From: Clostridia bacterium
GTDB taxonomy: Bacteria > Bacillota > Clostridia > Oscillospirales > Acutalibacteraceae
Direction of reading: 5' to 3'
DNA length: 39,652 bases
Assembly (NCBI GenBank): GCA_017629275.1
Contig: JAGBXM010000058.1
Location: 1 to 39,652, forward strand
Shown here: in pieces, positions 31,606 through 39,652 of the stretch
How the letters are laid out: every line of letters begins with the position of its first letter
Numbering within the stretch: the first letter of the stretch is position 1
The notes under the pieces: model-generated
Seen by the model: the letters and a program-made list of their open reading frames with translations, nothing else
Told to the model about the DNA's origin: nothing
The model's database searches: none
Made by a program: the position numbers and the translations under genes

Positions 31606-34600
31606 TTTCACAAATGACCAACAAAACGCTATCAATGCCAAAGGGACAGTATTGGTTTCTGCTGCCGCGGGTTCGGGCAAAACTGCCGTATTGTCAGAAA
31701 GAGTCGTTCGACTTGTCTGTGATAAAAAAAATAATACTTCAATTGACAGGTTACTGATAGTTACGTTTACTAACGCTTCTGCTCTTGAAATGCGCGTAAG
31801 AATCGGAAAAGAGCTTGATGCACGTTGTAATTCAGAACCCACAAACTCGCATATTTTAAAACAGAAAATGCTTTTAGGAAGTGCCAAAATATGCACAATT
31901 GATTCTTTTTGCATTGATTTATGCCGTAAATATTTCAATATACTTGGTATATCTCCGGATTTTACTATTGCTAGCGAACCGCAAATTGCCGATTTAAAAG
32001 AAAAAGCGGTAAAAGATGTGCTGGCTATGCATTTTTTGTCGCCCACAGATGATTTTAAAGCTTTGTGTGATGCTTTTGATATTTACAAAGGGGACACTCT
32101 TATAAAAAAAGCAATAATTGATATATACGATTTCAGTCAATGTATGGCAATGAGTGACCAATGGCTTCGTTCTGCGGTTGATAATTATTTCAGTGATAAT
32201 GTAGCTGACTGTAATTTTACAAAAATACTGTTAGAAAAAGCACAACTGAAATTGAAATTATGCCTCGATCTCGTTGAACGAAATCTGCAACAAGCAGAAG
32301 GAACGGAGTTTTATGACTCGTGGAGTGTCGGTCTTAGTGAAACCCGTGACTATTTAAATAACATGTTAAATGCAGCAAACTCATTTGAGTGGGACAAGCT
32401 TTACAGCATGAGCAACGTTTTTGTGAGAACACCTGTTGAGAAGCTTCAAAAAGGACAGAATAAAGAAATACATAAATGTTTGATGGACTATCGAGATGAT
32501 GTATTTAAAAAGGTCAAGTCCATTGCCGGCGAATTAGGTGCACCTGCGAGTGAGGTCTTGGATTCATTACATTATGTCGGTGAAAAAATCAAAGTTTTAG
32601 TTGAACTTGTATTTGAATTTAAAAATAAATATTTTGAATATCTCAGTGCAAAAAATCTGTTGTCGTTTGGATTGACCGAACAGCTCGCGCTTAAGCTTTT
32701 GTGCACCGAAAAAGACGGCGAGTTGGTCCCTTCAGTTCTTTCGGAGGAAATATGCAAACAGTATGACGAGGTTTTGGTTGACGAATATCAGGACAACAAC
32801 GACCTTCAGGACAAGCTGTTTTTTGCCATTTCCGATAGCGGAAAACACTTATTTATGGTTGGTGACGTAAAGCAAAGTATTTATGGGTTCAGAAATGCTA
32901 ACCCTGACAATTTCTTACGTCATAAAGATAATTATCCTTTGTACGACAAAGTCGCTTCACCTTGCAAAGTTATTCTTAAATCTAATTTTCGAAGTCGAAA
33001 AGGTGTTTGTGATTTCGTAAACGGTATCTGCGGCCAACTGATGAAGCAAGAGACCTGCGGTATGGATTATACGGATGAGGATGTTCTTGTGGCAGGCGCA
33101 ACATTTCCTGCTGCAGACTTTAACAAAGCCGAGCTACTGTTGACCGATTATTCTGAATCGGGTCTTTTAAGAGATGTGGCCGATGCTGAACGTGTTGCTG
33201 ATTATATTACTGAAGTAATGCAAGAACAACCTTTTTTGCGCGTGAATGATAGTGATACCCAGTTAAGAAAAGCTGATTATAAAGATTTTGCGATTCTGCT
33301 AAGGTCTCCTAAAAGCCGCGTACGGTATTACATCAATGCTTTAAAAAGACGCGGCATTCCTGTTTCGTATGATGCAGGTGAATTCTTTGACTCACCCGAA
33401 ATTTTGATAAGTTCTTCAATACTGAAGGTTATCAATAATCCTACAAATGATATCGCGCTTTTATCTTCAATGACTTCGGTTGCTTTTGGATTTTCTTACG
33501 ATGACGTTGCAAATCTGAGGATTAAATACGGTTCAAAATCACTTTACGCAAGTGTTGTAAAAGCTGCTAACGACGGCGATGTAAAATGCGTACAGATGTT
33601 AGACGTTTTAAATATACTCAGAACTTCGGCTGTTACCTTAAGTGTCAGTGCGCTTATTCGTGAAATGTATTCAAGAACGCATCTTAGAGAGATATTATGT
33701 TCAAAAGACGTTGGAGGACAGATAAAGAATAATTTACAGACCTTAGTTACAATGGCATCATCCTTCGATTCTGCAAATAACGGCGGTCTGTCAGGTTTTA
33801 TTAACTATTTTGACCGCGCTTATGCTGAAAAGAAGACAGGCAACGAACGTTCGGTCAAAACTTGTTCTAACGCCGTTAATTTAATGAGTTTTCATCGTTC
33901 AAAAGGTCTTCAATTTCCTGTTTGTATAGTTGCGGGTTGCGGTAACGGATTTAATAAAATGGACATTAACGCTTCGTATATTACCGACGGAAAACACGGC
34001 ATCGCCATAAAATACGTCGAAAACGGCACGGATATCTGTCCTTATGCAAAAAAAGCGATAGGTTATTCCCAAACAAAAAAACTCATTGCCGAAGAAATTC
34101 GACTGTTTTACGTTGCTGCTACAAGGGCTGAAGAAAGACTTGCCATAACAGTTACTTCCAACAATATTGAAAAGGACGTACAAGCTGCGGCAGGTGATAT
34201 CTTTGATACGGGAAACGGAAAGCTGTCAGTTTCGTCCGATGCAATTATTTCGGCCAACGGAATAAAGAAAATGCTTTTATCAGCCGCGTTACTTCAAAAA
34301 GGCAATACTAAATTACTTAATGTTGGCAAGCTTGATTCTCTTGAAGTTGACGGTGTCGGTGAATACGGTCTTTCGTGCTATAAAATGAAAAATGTTTCCC
34401 GTGAAGCGTCGGGAGAAATCAAAGTAATTAACGCTCATCCGACAATTGACAGTAAAACCACTGATTCACTTAACGAAAGGTTTAATTACGTCTATCCATA
34501 CAGTGATGAATGTGATATTCCTTCAAAAATGGCGGTTACCAAACTTGTTCACGGTGACTCTGAAGAATTTGTTTTTACAAGAAGACCGAGATTTATGTCA

Positions 34601-35086
34601 ATAGCCGGTCTCACGCCTGCCGAAAGGGGAACTGCATTACATAAATTTATGCAGTTTGCCGATTACGAAAAAGCAGAGGTCAGTGTAGAGGACGAAATTA
34701 AACGCTTGTATGAATACGAATTTATGAGCGAGGAAGAGGCGGCCTCAATCGACCCAATTGTTGCAGGTCAATTTTTTTCAAGTGATTTGTATAAGCGTAT
34801 GAAAAAATCCCGCTTTGTTCAGCGAGAATATAAGTTTATGGTGAATTATCCTTATAAAGATCATAAAACGATTATTCAGGGTATTGCTGACTGTATCTTT
34901 GAAGAAAACGGAGAAATAATCATCGTTGACTTTAAGACCGATAACATTAAAGATGTAAATGTTTTGGTCGAAAGATACGCTGAACAGCTTAAGATTTATA
35001 AGTACGCATTAACCGAAATTTTCAAAAAGAACGTTAAAGAATGTGTTCTTTATTCGGTCAAACTCGGTAAGACGGTCAACGTATAA
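31595..35086 (+). CDS. addA: ATP-dependent helicase/nuclease subunit AddA
   Basis: UvrD-like helicase with a C-terminal RecB-type nuclease, 1,163 residues. Walker A is SAAAGSGKT (22-30), VTFTNASALEM follows, VLVDEYQDNN is the Walker B stretch, and SNFRSRKGV and FYVAATRAEERL are motifs IV and VI. The nuclease motif is IIVDFKTD (about 1109-1116) followed by YAEQLKIYKYAL. Catalytic residues of both activities look intact. AAGGAG precedes the ATG. Confidence 0.96.
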   Translation: MAINFTNDQQNAINAKGTVLVSAAAGSGKTAVLSERVVRLVCDKKNNTSIDRLLIVTFTNASALEMRVRIGKELDARCNSEPTNSHILKQKMLLGSAKICTIDSFCIDLCRKYFNILGISPDFTIASEPQIADLKEKAVKDVLAMHFLSPTDDFKALCDAFDIYKGDTLIKKAIIDIYDFSQCMAMSDQWLRSAVDNYFSDNVADCNFTKILLEKAQLKLKLCLDLVERNLQQAEGTEFYDSWSVGLSETRDYLNNMLNAANSFEWDKLYSMSNVFVRTPVEKLQKGQNKEIHKCLMDYRDDVFKKVKSIAGELGAPASEVLDSLHYVGEKIKVLVELVFEFKNKYFEYLSAKNLLSFGLTEQLALKLLCTEKDGELVPSVLSEEICKQYDEVLVDEYQDNNDLQDKLFFAISDSGKHLFMVGDVKQSIYGFRNANPDNFLRHKDNYPLYDKVASPCKVILKSNFRSRKGVCDFVNGICGQLMKQETCGMDYTDEDVLVAGATFPAADFNKAELLLTDYSESGLLRDVADAERVADYITEVMQEQPFLRVNDSDTQLRKADYKDFAILLRSPKSRVRYYINALKRRGIPVSYDAGEFFDSPEILISSSILKVINNPTNDIALLSSMTSVAFGFSYDDVANLRIKYGSKSLYASVVKAANDGDVKCVQMLDVLNILRTSAVTLSVSALIREMYSRTHLREILCSKDVGGQIKNNLQTLVTMASSFDSANNGGLSGFINYFDRAYAEKKTGNERSVKTCSNAVNLMSFHRSKGLQFPVCIVAGCGNGFNKMDINASYITDGKHGIAIKYVENGTDICPYAKKAIGYSQTKKLIAEEIRLFYVAATRAEERLAITVTSNNIEKDVQAAAGDIFDTGNGKLSVSSDAIISANGIKKMLLSAALLQKGNTKLLNVGKLDSLEVDGVGEYGLSCYKMKNVSREASGEIKVINAHPTIDSKTTDSLNERFNYVYPYSDECDIPSKMAVTKLVHGDSEEFVFTRRPRFMSIAGLTPAERGTALHKFMQFADYEKAEVSVEDEIKRLYEYEFMSEEEAASIDPIVAGQFFSSDLYKRMKKSRFVQREYKFMVNYPYKDHKTIIQGIADCIFEENGEIIIVDFKTDNIKDVNVLVERYAEQLKIYKYALTEIFKKNVKECVLYSVKLGKTVNV

Positions 35087-35100
35087 TTTTAGGTGATAAT

Positions 35101-35571
35101 ATGAATAAAACAAATGCAATGCGACAGCTTGATAAAGCAAAAATCGATTACATGCCAATTGAGTATGAGGTTAATGAGAACGACCTTTCGGGTATTCACA
35201 TTGCCGAGCAAACAGGATTAGACCCTAACATAATGTTTAAAACGCTTGTCGCCAGAGGTGACAAGCGTGGCCCGTTGGTTTTTTGTATTCCGGTTAACGC
35301 TGAACTTGACCTCAAAAAATGCGCAAAAGCAGCAGGGGACAAGCGTGTCGAGCTGATTGCTGTCAAGGAACTTCTTGGGCTAACGGGCTATATAAGAGGA
35401 GGTTGTTCTCCCATAGGTATGAAGAAAACGTTTCCTACTTTTATTGATGAAACAGCCATATTATTTGATGAAATCACCGTTAGTGCCGGTGTAAGAGGTT
35501 GTCAGTTGATGCTCGACAGAGAAAAGCTCATTAATTTTATTCAAGCAAATATTTGCGATCTTACCGTTTAA
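35101..35571 (+). CDS. ybaK: Cys-tRNA deacylase of the YbaK/EbsC family
   Basis: The 156-residue trans-editing factor probably hydrolyses misacylated Cys-tRNA(Pro) or similar. Signatures are FKTLVARGDKRGPLVFCIPV, LDLKKCAKAAGDKRVELI, and GYIRGGCSPIGMKK in the substrate pocket. AGGTGA precedes the ATG, 14 bases after addA, so it is likely the last gene of the unit. Confidence 0.93.
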   Translation: MNKTNAMRQLDKAKIDYMPIEYEVNENDLSGIHIAEQTGLDPNIMFKTLVARGDKRGPLVFCIPVNAELDLKKCAKAAGDKRVELIAVKELLGLTGYIRGGCSPIGMKKTFPTFIDETAILFDEITVSAGVRGCQLMLDREKLINFIQANICDLTV

Positions 35572-35598
35572 TTTTTAATTGCGATTAGCAGCTTATAA

Positions 35599-35630
35599 CG
35601 AAACCCCCGAAGATATCTTCGGGGGTTTCG
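35599..35630. terminator. Bidirectional palindromic terminator
   Basis: A perfect 32-base palindrome (CGAAACCCCCGAAGAT and its complement) between convergent genes. T-rich flanks exist on the plus side; on the minus side the flank is less clean. Confidence 0.88.
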
Positions 35631-35631
35631 T

Positions 35632-36129
35632 TTATCTTATCAGCTCATTTAAAATTACTCCGATAATAATGCCTACAAGGTAAATACCGATATTCATTAA
35701 CCAGTATTTGCCTTTGGACCAACCGATATCAGTCCAAATATTTGATGCAAATGCTTCAAAGACAACAATGATGACGGTTATTATCGGAAGAATAGCTACG
35801 TAAAGGTCGCCCGCAACGATAAAAGGAACGGGAGGAAGTAACCACATTAAAAGCAGTAGCTCGGTAAAACCTCTGAAAATACGTCTTGTGTTATATTGTA
35901 CCGGCATATTGTGTGCAAGTTGTGCGTATACACTATCTCGTTCGTCGTTCAGAATTTTTACGCCGTGCTTCATCATAATAGGGAACAAAACAGATGCAAC
36001 ACCGACAGGAATAACAATTAAAATCCACCATTTAACGATACTATAAAGCAAAAGTATAAGACCAACGCCCAAAATCGCGGCTAATATGTATGAAATAATT
36101 CTTAAAACACCTTTCAGGTTATTAAACAT
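35632..36129 (-). CDS. Uncharacterised polytopic membrane protein
   Basis: 165 residues with about four or five membrane helices and a polar middle loop (MMKHGVKILNDERDSVYAQL, NTRRIFRGF). No signature of a known family is visible to me. The ATG at 36129 has GGAG about 9 bases upstream; a longer frame starts upstream of that site. It stands alone on the minus strand between two plus-strand units. Confidence 0.6.
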   Translation of the reverse strand: MFNNLKGVLRIISYILAAILGVGLILLLYSIVKWWILIVIPVGVASVLFPIMMKHGVKILNDERDSVYAQLAHNMPVQYNTRRIFRGFTELLLLMWLLPPVPFIVAGDLYVAILPIITVIIVVFEAFASNIWTDIGWSKGKYWLMNIGIYLVGIIIGVILNELIR

Positions 36130-36271
36130 ATTAATCACTCCGTTCGCATTTAAACAATATATCATTATATTTTTAAAAAGTAAATAGTAGTTATAAAATT
36201 TAAACTCAAGTTTCTATTTTATATACAAATAATTTTGTTATAATAATTTGTCGATTTTTGCTTGATAATAC

Positions 36272-36300
36272 TTGTTAAAAGTAATTGTATATGATATAAT
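36272..36300 (+). promoter_or_regulatory. Sigma-A promoter of bipA
   Basis: TTGTTA (36272-36277) and TATAAT (36295-36300) are 17 bases apart, 36 bases before the bipA ATG. Confidence 0.8.
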
Positions 36301-36336
36301 ATTTTGAATTCTGATACAAAAGAGAGATGTTAAAAT

Positions 36337-38166
36337 ATGCCTAAAGCAGAAAATATAAGAAACGTAGCAATTATCGCTCACGTTGACCACGGCAAAACAA
36401 CTTTGGTCGATCAGTTATTAAAACAAAGCGGTACTTTCAGACAAAATGAACAGGTTGCCGAACGTGTTATGGACTCGGGCGATCTTGAAAGAGAAAGAGG
36501 TATCACCATTCTTTCCAAAAACACAAGCGTAATGTACGGTGATATCAAGATAAATATTGTTGACACTCCGGGACATGCTGATTTCGGCGGCGAAGTTGAG
36601 CGTATCTTGATGATGGTTGATGGCGTTGTGCTTTTGGTCGATGCATTTGAGGGCTGTATGCCTCAGACCAGATTCGTTTTGAAAAAGGCTTTGGGCCTCG
36701 GCAAAAAGGCCATTGTTGTCGTTAATAAAATCGACCGTCCTATGGCTCGTCCCGTTGAGGTTGTTGACGAAGTTCTTGACTTGTTTATTGAACTTGGTGC
36801 CGATGACGACCAGATTGAATTTCCAGTTGTTTACGCTTCCGGTCGCGACGGCTACGCTTCGCTTGACCCCAATGAAATGGGTACCGATCTTAAACCGTTA
36901 TATGATGCAATAGTCAACGAAATAGATCCTCCCGAAGGCGATATTGAAGGCCCGACACAGGTTCTTTTCTCCAACATTGACTACGATGATTATATCGGAA
37001 GAATCGGTGTTGGTCGTGTCGAACGCGGCAGCATCAAGGTTGGTCAGAACGTTGCTCTTTGCCATGAGGACGGCACTCACAAAAATGTTAGAATTACAAA
37101 ACTCTTCCTATTTGAAGGACTTCGCCGTGTTGAGGTTGATGAAGCTCCTTTCGGCGAACTCGTTTCGGTTGCAGGTATTGCTGACCTCAATATAGGCGAG
37201 ACCGTCTGCGATCCCGAACATATTGAACCGTTACCGTTCATCAAAATCGATGAACCTACACTGTCGATGAACTTTATGGTCAATAATTCACCGTTTGCGG
37301 GAAAAGAAGGTAAATTTGTTACCTCGAGAAACATTCGCGACCGCCTCTTTAAAGAGGTTGAGACCAATGTAAGTATGAGGGTAGAAGAGACCGACTCGGC
37401 TGATACTTTTAAGGTTTCGGGACGAGGTGAACTGCACTTGTCTATTCTTATCGAGACGATGCGCCGTCAGGGTTATGAATTCCAGGTTTCTTCTCCCGAA
37501 GTTATTTACAAATACGACGAAAACGGTAAAAAGTTAGAACCTGTTGAGTTGCTGATGATTGAAGTGCCCGAAGAATACGTCGGTTCAGTTATGGAACGTC
37601 TTGGCACAAGACACGCAGAAATTCAAAATATGGGCACCCGTGAAACGGGACTCAGTCATCTTGAATTTCTGATCCCTGCACGTGGCCTTATCGGATACCG
37701 TTCTCAGTTTATGACCGACACCAACGGTAACGGTATTATGAACCATATTTTCCACGGCTATGAGGAATACAAGGGAGATATTGAAAACCGTATGACCGGT
37801 TCGTTGGTTGTTCATGAATCGGGTGAAACTACGGGCTACGGTCTCTTTAATACTCAGTCCAGAGGCAGACTATTTGTCGGTCCGGGTGTTCCTGTTTATG
37901 AGGGTATGATAATTGGAGAAAATCCCAAGAACGAAGATATTGTTTGTAACGTCTGCAAGAAAAAGGCTGCAACCAATATGCGTGCGGCGGGTTCGGATGA
38001 TGCTTTGAAACTCACTCCACCTACGGTTATGAGCCTTGAGCAGTCGCTTGAATTCATTAAATCAGACGAGCTTGTTGAAATCACTCCTAAGTCAATTCGT
38101 CTCAGAAAGAAAATACTTGACAAAGAGACCCGAATGAAATATGAAAGTAAGTTGAGAAGGCAATAA
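36337..38166 (+). CDS. typA: Ribosome-associated GTPase BipA/TypA
   Basis: Translation-factor GTPase of 609 residues that acts on ribosome assembly and stress adaptation. G1 is AHVDHGKTT (about 14-22), the switch I threonine lies in ERGITI, G3 is DTPGHADF and G4 is NKIDRP. EF-G-like domains III and V follow, then the BipA-specific C-terminal domain ([20 protein letters not shown] and [20 protein letters not shown]). The stop overlaps the next start by one base (TAATG). Confidence 0.97.
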   Translation: MPKAENIRNVAIIAHVDHGKTTLVDQLLKQSGTFRQNEQVAERVMDSGDLERERGITILSKNTSVMYGDIKINIVDTPGHADFGGEVERILMMVDGVVLLVDAFEGCMPQTRFVLKKALGLGKKAIVVVNKIDRPMARPVEVVDEVLDLFIELGADDDQIEFPVVYASGRDGYASLDPNEMGTDLKPLYDAIVNEIDPPEGDIEGPTQVLFSNIDYDDYIGRIGVGRVERGSIKVGQNVALCHEDGTHKNVRITKLFLFEGLRRVEVDEAPFGELVSVAGIADLNIGETVCDPEHIEPLPFIKIDEPTLSMNFMVNNSPFAGKEGKFVTSRNIRDRLFKEVETNVSMRVEETDSADTFKVSGRGELHLSILIETMRRQGYEFQVSSPEVIYKYDENGKKLEPVELLMIEVPEEYVGSVMERLGTRHAEIQNMGTRETGLSHLEFLIPARGLIGYRSQFMTDTNGNGIMNHIFHGYEEYKGDIENRMTGSLVVHESGETTGYGLFNTQSRGRLFVGPGVPVYEGMIIGENPKNEDIVCNVCKKKAATNMRAAGSDDALKLTPPTVMSLEQSLEFIKSDELVEITPKSIRLRKKILDKETRMKYESKLRRQ

Positions 38167-39056
38167 TGGAATACATTGTTCTTGATAACGAATGGCATAC
38201 GCCTTATTGTAAGATCAACGGTAAGTGTATAAATGAGCTTATTGAGATCGGCGCAGTGAAGCTCGATGAGAATTTAAATGAAATATCACGTTTCAGTGTT
38301 CTTATCAAATCAACCTTCACCAAGAAGTTAAATACGCGGTTTCAAAGACTTACCAATATCACTACCGAAGAAATGCTGCGCGACGGTATGACGTTTGAAC
38401 AGGCTGTCAATCTGTATTCAGAATGGGCAGGAGATTCGGCAATTACTATGACCTGGAGCAATTCCGATCTTTACGTTCTGCTTGAAAATTTCAGATTGAG
38501 AAGAAAGATAAATACAGTGCCGATTATCAGTAAATACATCGACCTGCAAAAGTATGTTCAGAATGAAATGATCGCAATGGGCCGAAAAATCACTTCTCAG
38601 GTTTCGGTTGCCAATGCCGCAATAATGCTTGGTTTATCTATCGACGGAATCGGACTTCACCGTGCTCTTGATGACAGTTTGCTTTGTGCTGAAATGTTGC
38701 GTAAGGTATATGATAAAAAGCGCCTTTTAAGCTATATGATAGATACATCATCGCCCGATTATTACGCAAGGCTAACCTTTAAGGCTTACATAATCCGCGA
38801 TTTGAACAATCCGTTGGTCAACAAAAAGAAGATGGAGTTTAAATGTGAAAAATGCGGTGCCGACGCAAAACGAGTGATACCTTGGGCTTTTAAAGGACAT
38901 TATTTTAAATCGGAATTTGTCTGTCCCAAATGTCAACATAAGTTTATCGGTCGTGTAGCGTTCAAAAAGTATTATGATAAGGTCGTCGTAAAGCATAATA
39001 CCGTTCCCATCACCGTTGAGCAAACAACAAACGCCAAAAAATCTTCAGATGAATAA
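38166..39056 (+). CDS. DEDDh 3'-5' exonuclease with C-terminal zinc ribbon
   Basis: 296 residues. The exonuclease core shows D7 and E9 in IVLDNEWH (exo I), WSNSDLYVLL (exo II) and HRALDDSLLC (exo III, H-x4-D), as in KapD/DnaQ-like nucleases. The C-terminal part has two Cys pairs, CEKCGAD and CPKCQHKF, about 30 residues apart, a likely zinc ribbon. Coupled to bipA by a 1-base overlap. The natural substrate (RNA or DNA) is not clear. Confidence 0.88.
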   Translation: MEYIVLDNEWHTPYCKINGKCINELIEIGAVKLDENLNEISRFSVLIKSTFTKKLNTRFQRLTNITTEEMLRDGMTFEQAVNLYSEWAGDSAITMTWSNSDLYVLLENFRLRRKINTVPIISKYIDLQKYVQNEMIAMGRKITSQVSVANAAIMLGLSIDGIGLHRALDDSLLCAEMLRKVYDKKRLLSYMIDTSSPDYYARLTFKAYIIRDLNNPLVNKKKMEFKCEKCGADAKRVIPWAFKGHYFKSEFVCPKCQHKFIGRVAFKKYYDKVVVKHNTVPITVEQTTNAKKSSDE

Positions 39057-39067
39057 ATCCTTTTCTT

Positions 39068-39090
39068 CACCCGTACATTTTGTACGGGTG
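39068..39090 (+). terminator. Hairpin downstream of the exonuclease, overlapping the next gene's ribosome site
   Basis: Arms 39068-39077 and 39081-39090 pair perfectly over 10 bases with a 3-base loop. It is followed by a T-rich stretch that also holds the start of the next gene. The right arm contains GGGTG, the only ribosome-site-like sequence before the ATG at 39099. Confidence 0.7.
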
Positions 39091-39098
39091 ATTATTTT

Positions 39099-39652
39099 AT
39101 GGATTTTTTTACTCCCGTTTCGGTTTTGGTTTTATTGATAAGCGGTATTTATTTTTCTTTTTACACAAAATTATTTCAGTTCAGAACTAAAGTTATTTGC
39201 CGAAATACAGTTGGTTATTTAATTAAAAAAAGAGAACTGTCTGGCTTTAAAGCTATGTCTCTGGCTCTGGGCAGTACAATAGGAATCGGAAATATAATCG
39301 GTGTCACCGCAGCCATAATTATCGGTGGACCGGGCGCTGTATTATGGATGCTGTTTACAGGCTTTTTGGGAATGATTTTGAAATTTGTCGAAGTCAATTT
39401 ATGCGTTACAGAATCTATTTTCTCCAAAAGAAAAAACGGCGGTCCTATGTATTTATTAAGCAACTGCAAAAGTATTTTCTTAAAGAAACTTGGAATATTA
39501 TTTGCCGTCATTTGTGTTTTAGCGTCAATTTTTGCCGGAAATTTGATGCAATCAAAATCAATCTACCGATTTATGGATATTGGATTTGATGTTGGCTTTG
39601 TTCCTGTAACGGTAATTCTTCTGCCGATGTTTGCGATTATACTGTCGGGAAA
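39099..39652 (+). CDS. Sodium:alanine symporter (AGCS family), truncated by window end
   Basis: The first 184 residues are visible, and the reading frame continues past the window. The N-terminal helix, FQFRTKV and then SLALGSTIGIGNIIGVTAAI and IGGPGAVLWM match the AGCS signature near the first substrate-binding helices (family pattern GTGNIVGVATA and GGPGA). It probably takes up alanine or glycine with sodium. The ATG at 39099 is preceded by GGGTG 8 bases upstream, inside a hairpin. Specificity cannot be judged from the partial sequence. Confidence 0.88.
   Translation, partial: MDFFTPVSVLVLLISGIYFSFYTKLFQFRTKVICRNTVGYLIKKRELSGFKAMSLALGSTIGIGNIIGVTAAIIIGGPGAVLWMLFTGFLGMILKFVEVNLCVTESIFSKRKNGGPMYLLSNCKSIFLKKLGILFAVICVLASIFAGNLMQSKSIYRFMDIGFDVGFVPVTVILLPMFAIILSG

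Overview
The window looks like a chromosomal segment of a low-GC, endospore-forming Clostridia member, probably a gut Oscillospirales/Ruminococcaceae-like anaerobe. This rests on the AT-rich intergenic DNA, strong AGGAGG-type ribosome sites, sigma-A promoters with 17-base spacers, sporulation genes (ytfJ/gerW, ytfI-like, bofA, dacF-like), AddAB rather than RecBCD, a glycyl radical enzyme and biotin carboxyl-transfer enzymes. No phage, IS element or CRISPR array is visible. The assignment to a group is an inference from gene content.

Layout. (1) 1-300: a non-coding patch with hairpins and a 15-base direct repeat. (2) 301-4099, minus strand: a three-gene glycan-initiation operon (aminotransferase, phosphoglycosyl transferase, membrane 4,6-dehydratase) that could make and load a 4-amino-4,6-dideoxy sugar onto undecaprenyl phosphate. 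(3) 4450-9824, minus strand: an operon of glycyl-radical activase, unusual glycyl radical enzyme, mannose-6-phosphate-isomerase-like protein and sedoheptulokinase-like FGGY kinase, with a divergent AraC regulator at 9929-10726. This is the most novel-looking system here. (4) 10763-14293: tRNA-Gln(CTG), then two carbohydrate-related genes without a firm family name (an alpha/alpha-toroid-like protein and a TIM-barrel glycosidase-like protein). (5) 14380-15792, minus strand: pyruvate kinase, divergent from (6) a long plus-strand run, 16026-24195: DUF1015, GT-C membrane protein, site-2 protease, scpA, scpB, ytfI-like, ytfJ, dacF-like, rluB and a small GNAT-like gene. A 24-base-period tandem repeat sits between the two divergent promoters. 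(7) 24326-27580: a three-subunit biotin-dependent carboxyltransferase operon. (8) 27671-35571: secG, then bofA, addB, addA and ybaK. (9) 35632-36129, minus strand: an unknown membrane protein. (10) 36337-39056: bipA and a DEDDh exonuclease. (11) 39099 to the window end: the start of a sodium:alanine symporter.

How it works together. Regions 3 and 4 suggest a regulated sugar-catabolic locus. Two putative carbohydrate enzymes may supply a sugar. The GRE would do radical chemistry on the sugar or a derivative, the isomerase-like protein and kinase would channel products to central metabolism, and the AraC protein would sense an inducer. The substrate cannot be read from the sequence. Pyruvate kinase and the oxaloacetate/pyruvate carboxyltransferase operon fit an anaerobe that uses biotin carboxyl transfer around pyruvate. 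The scpAB/dacF/rluB run and bofA belong to the conserved Firmicutes chromosome-segregation and sporulation neighbourhood.
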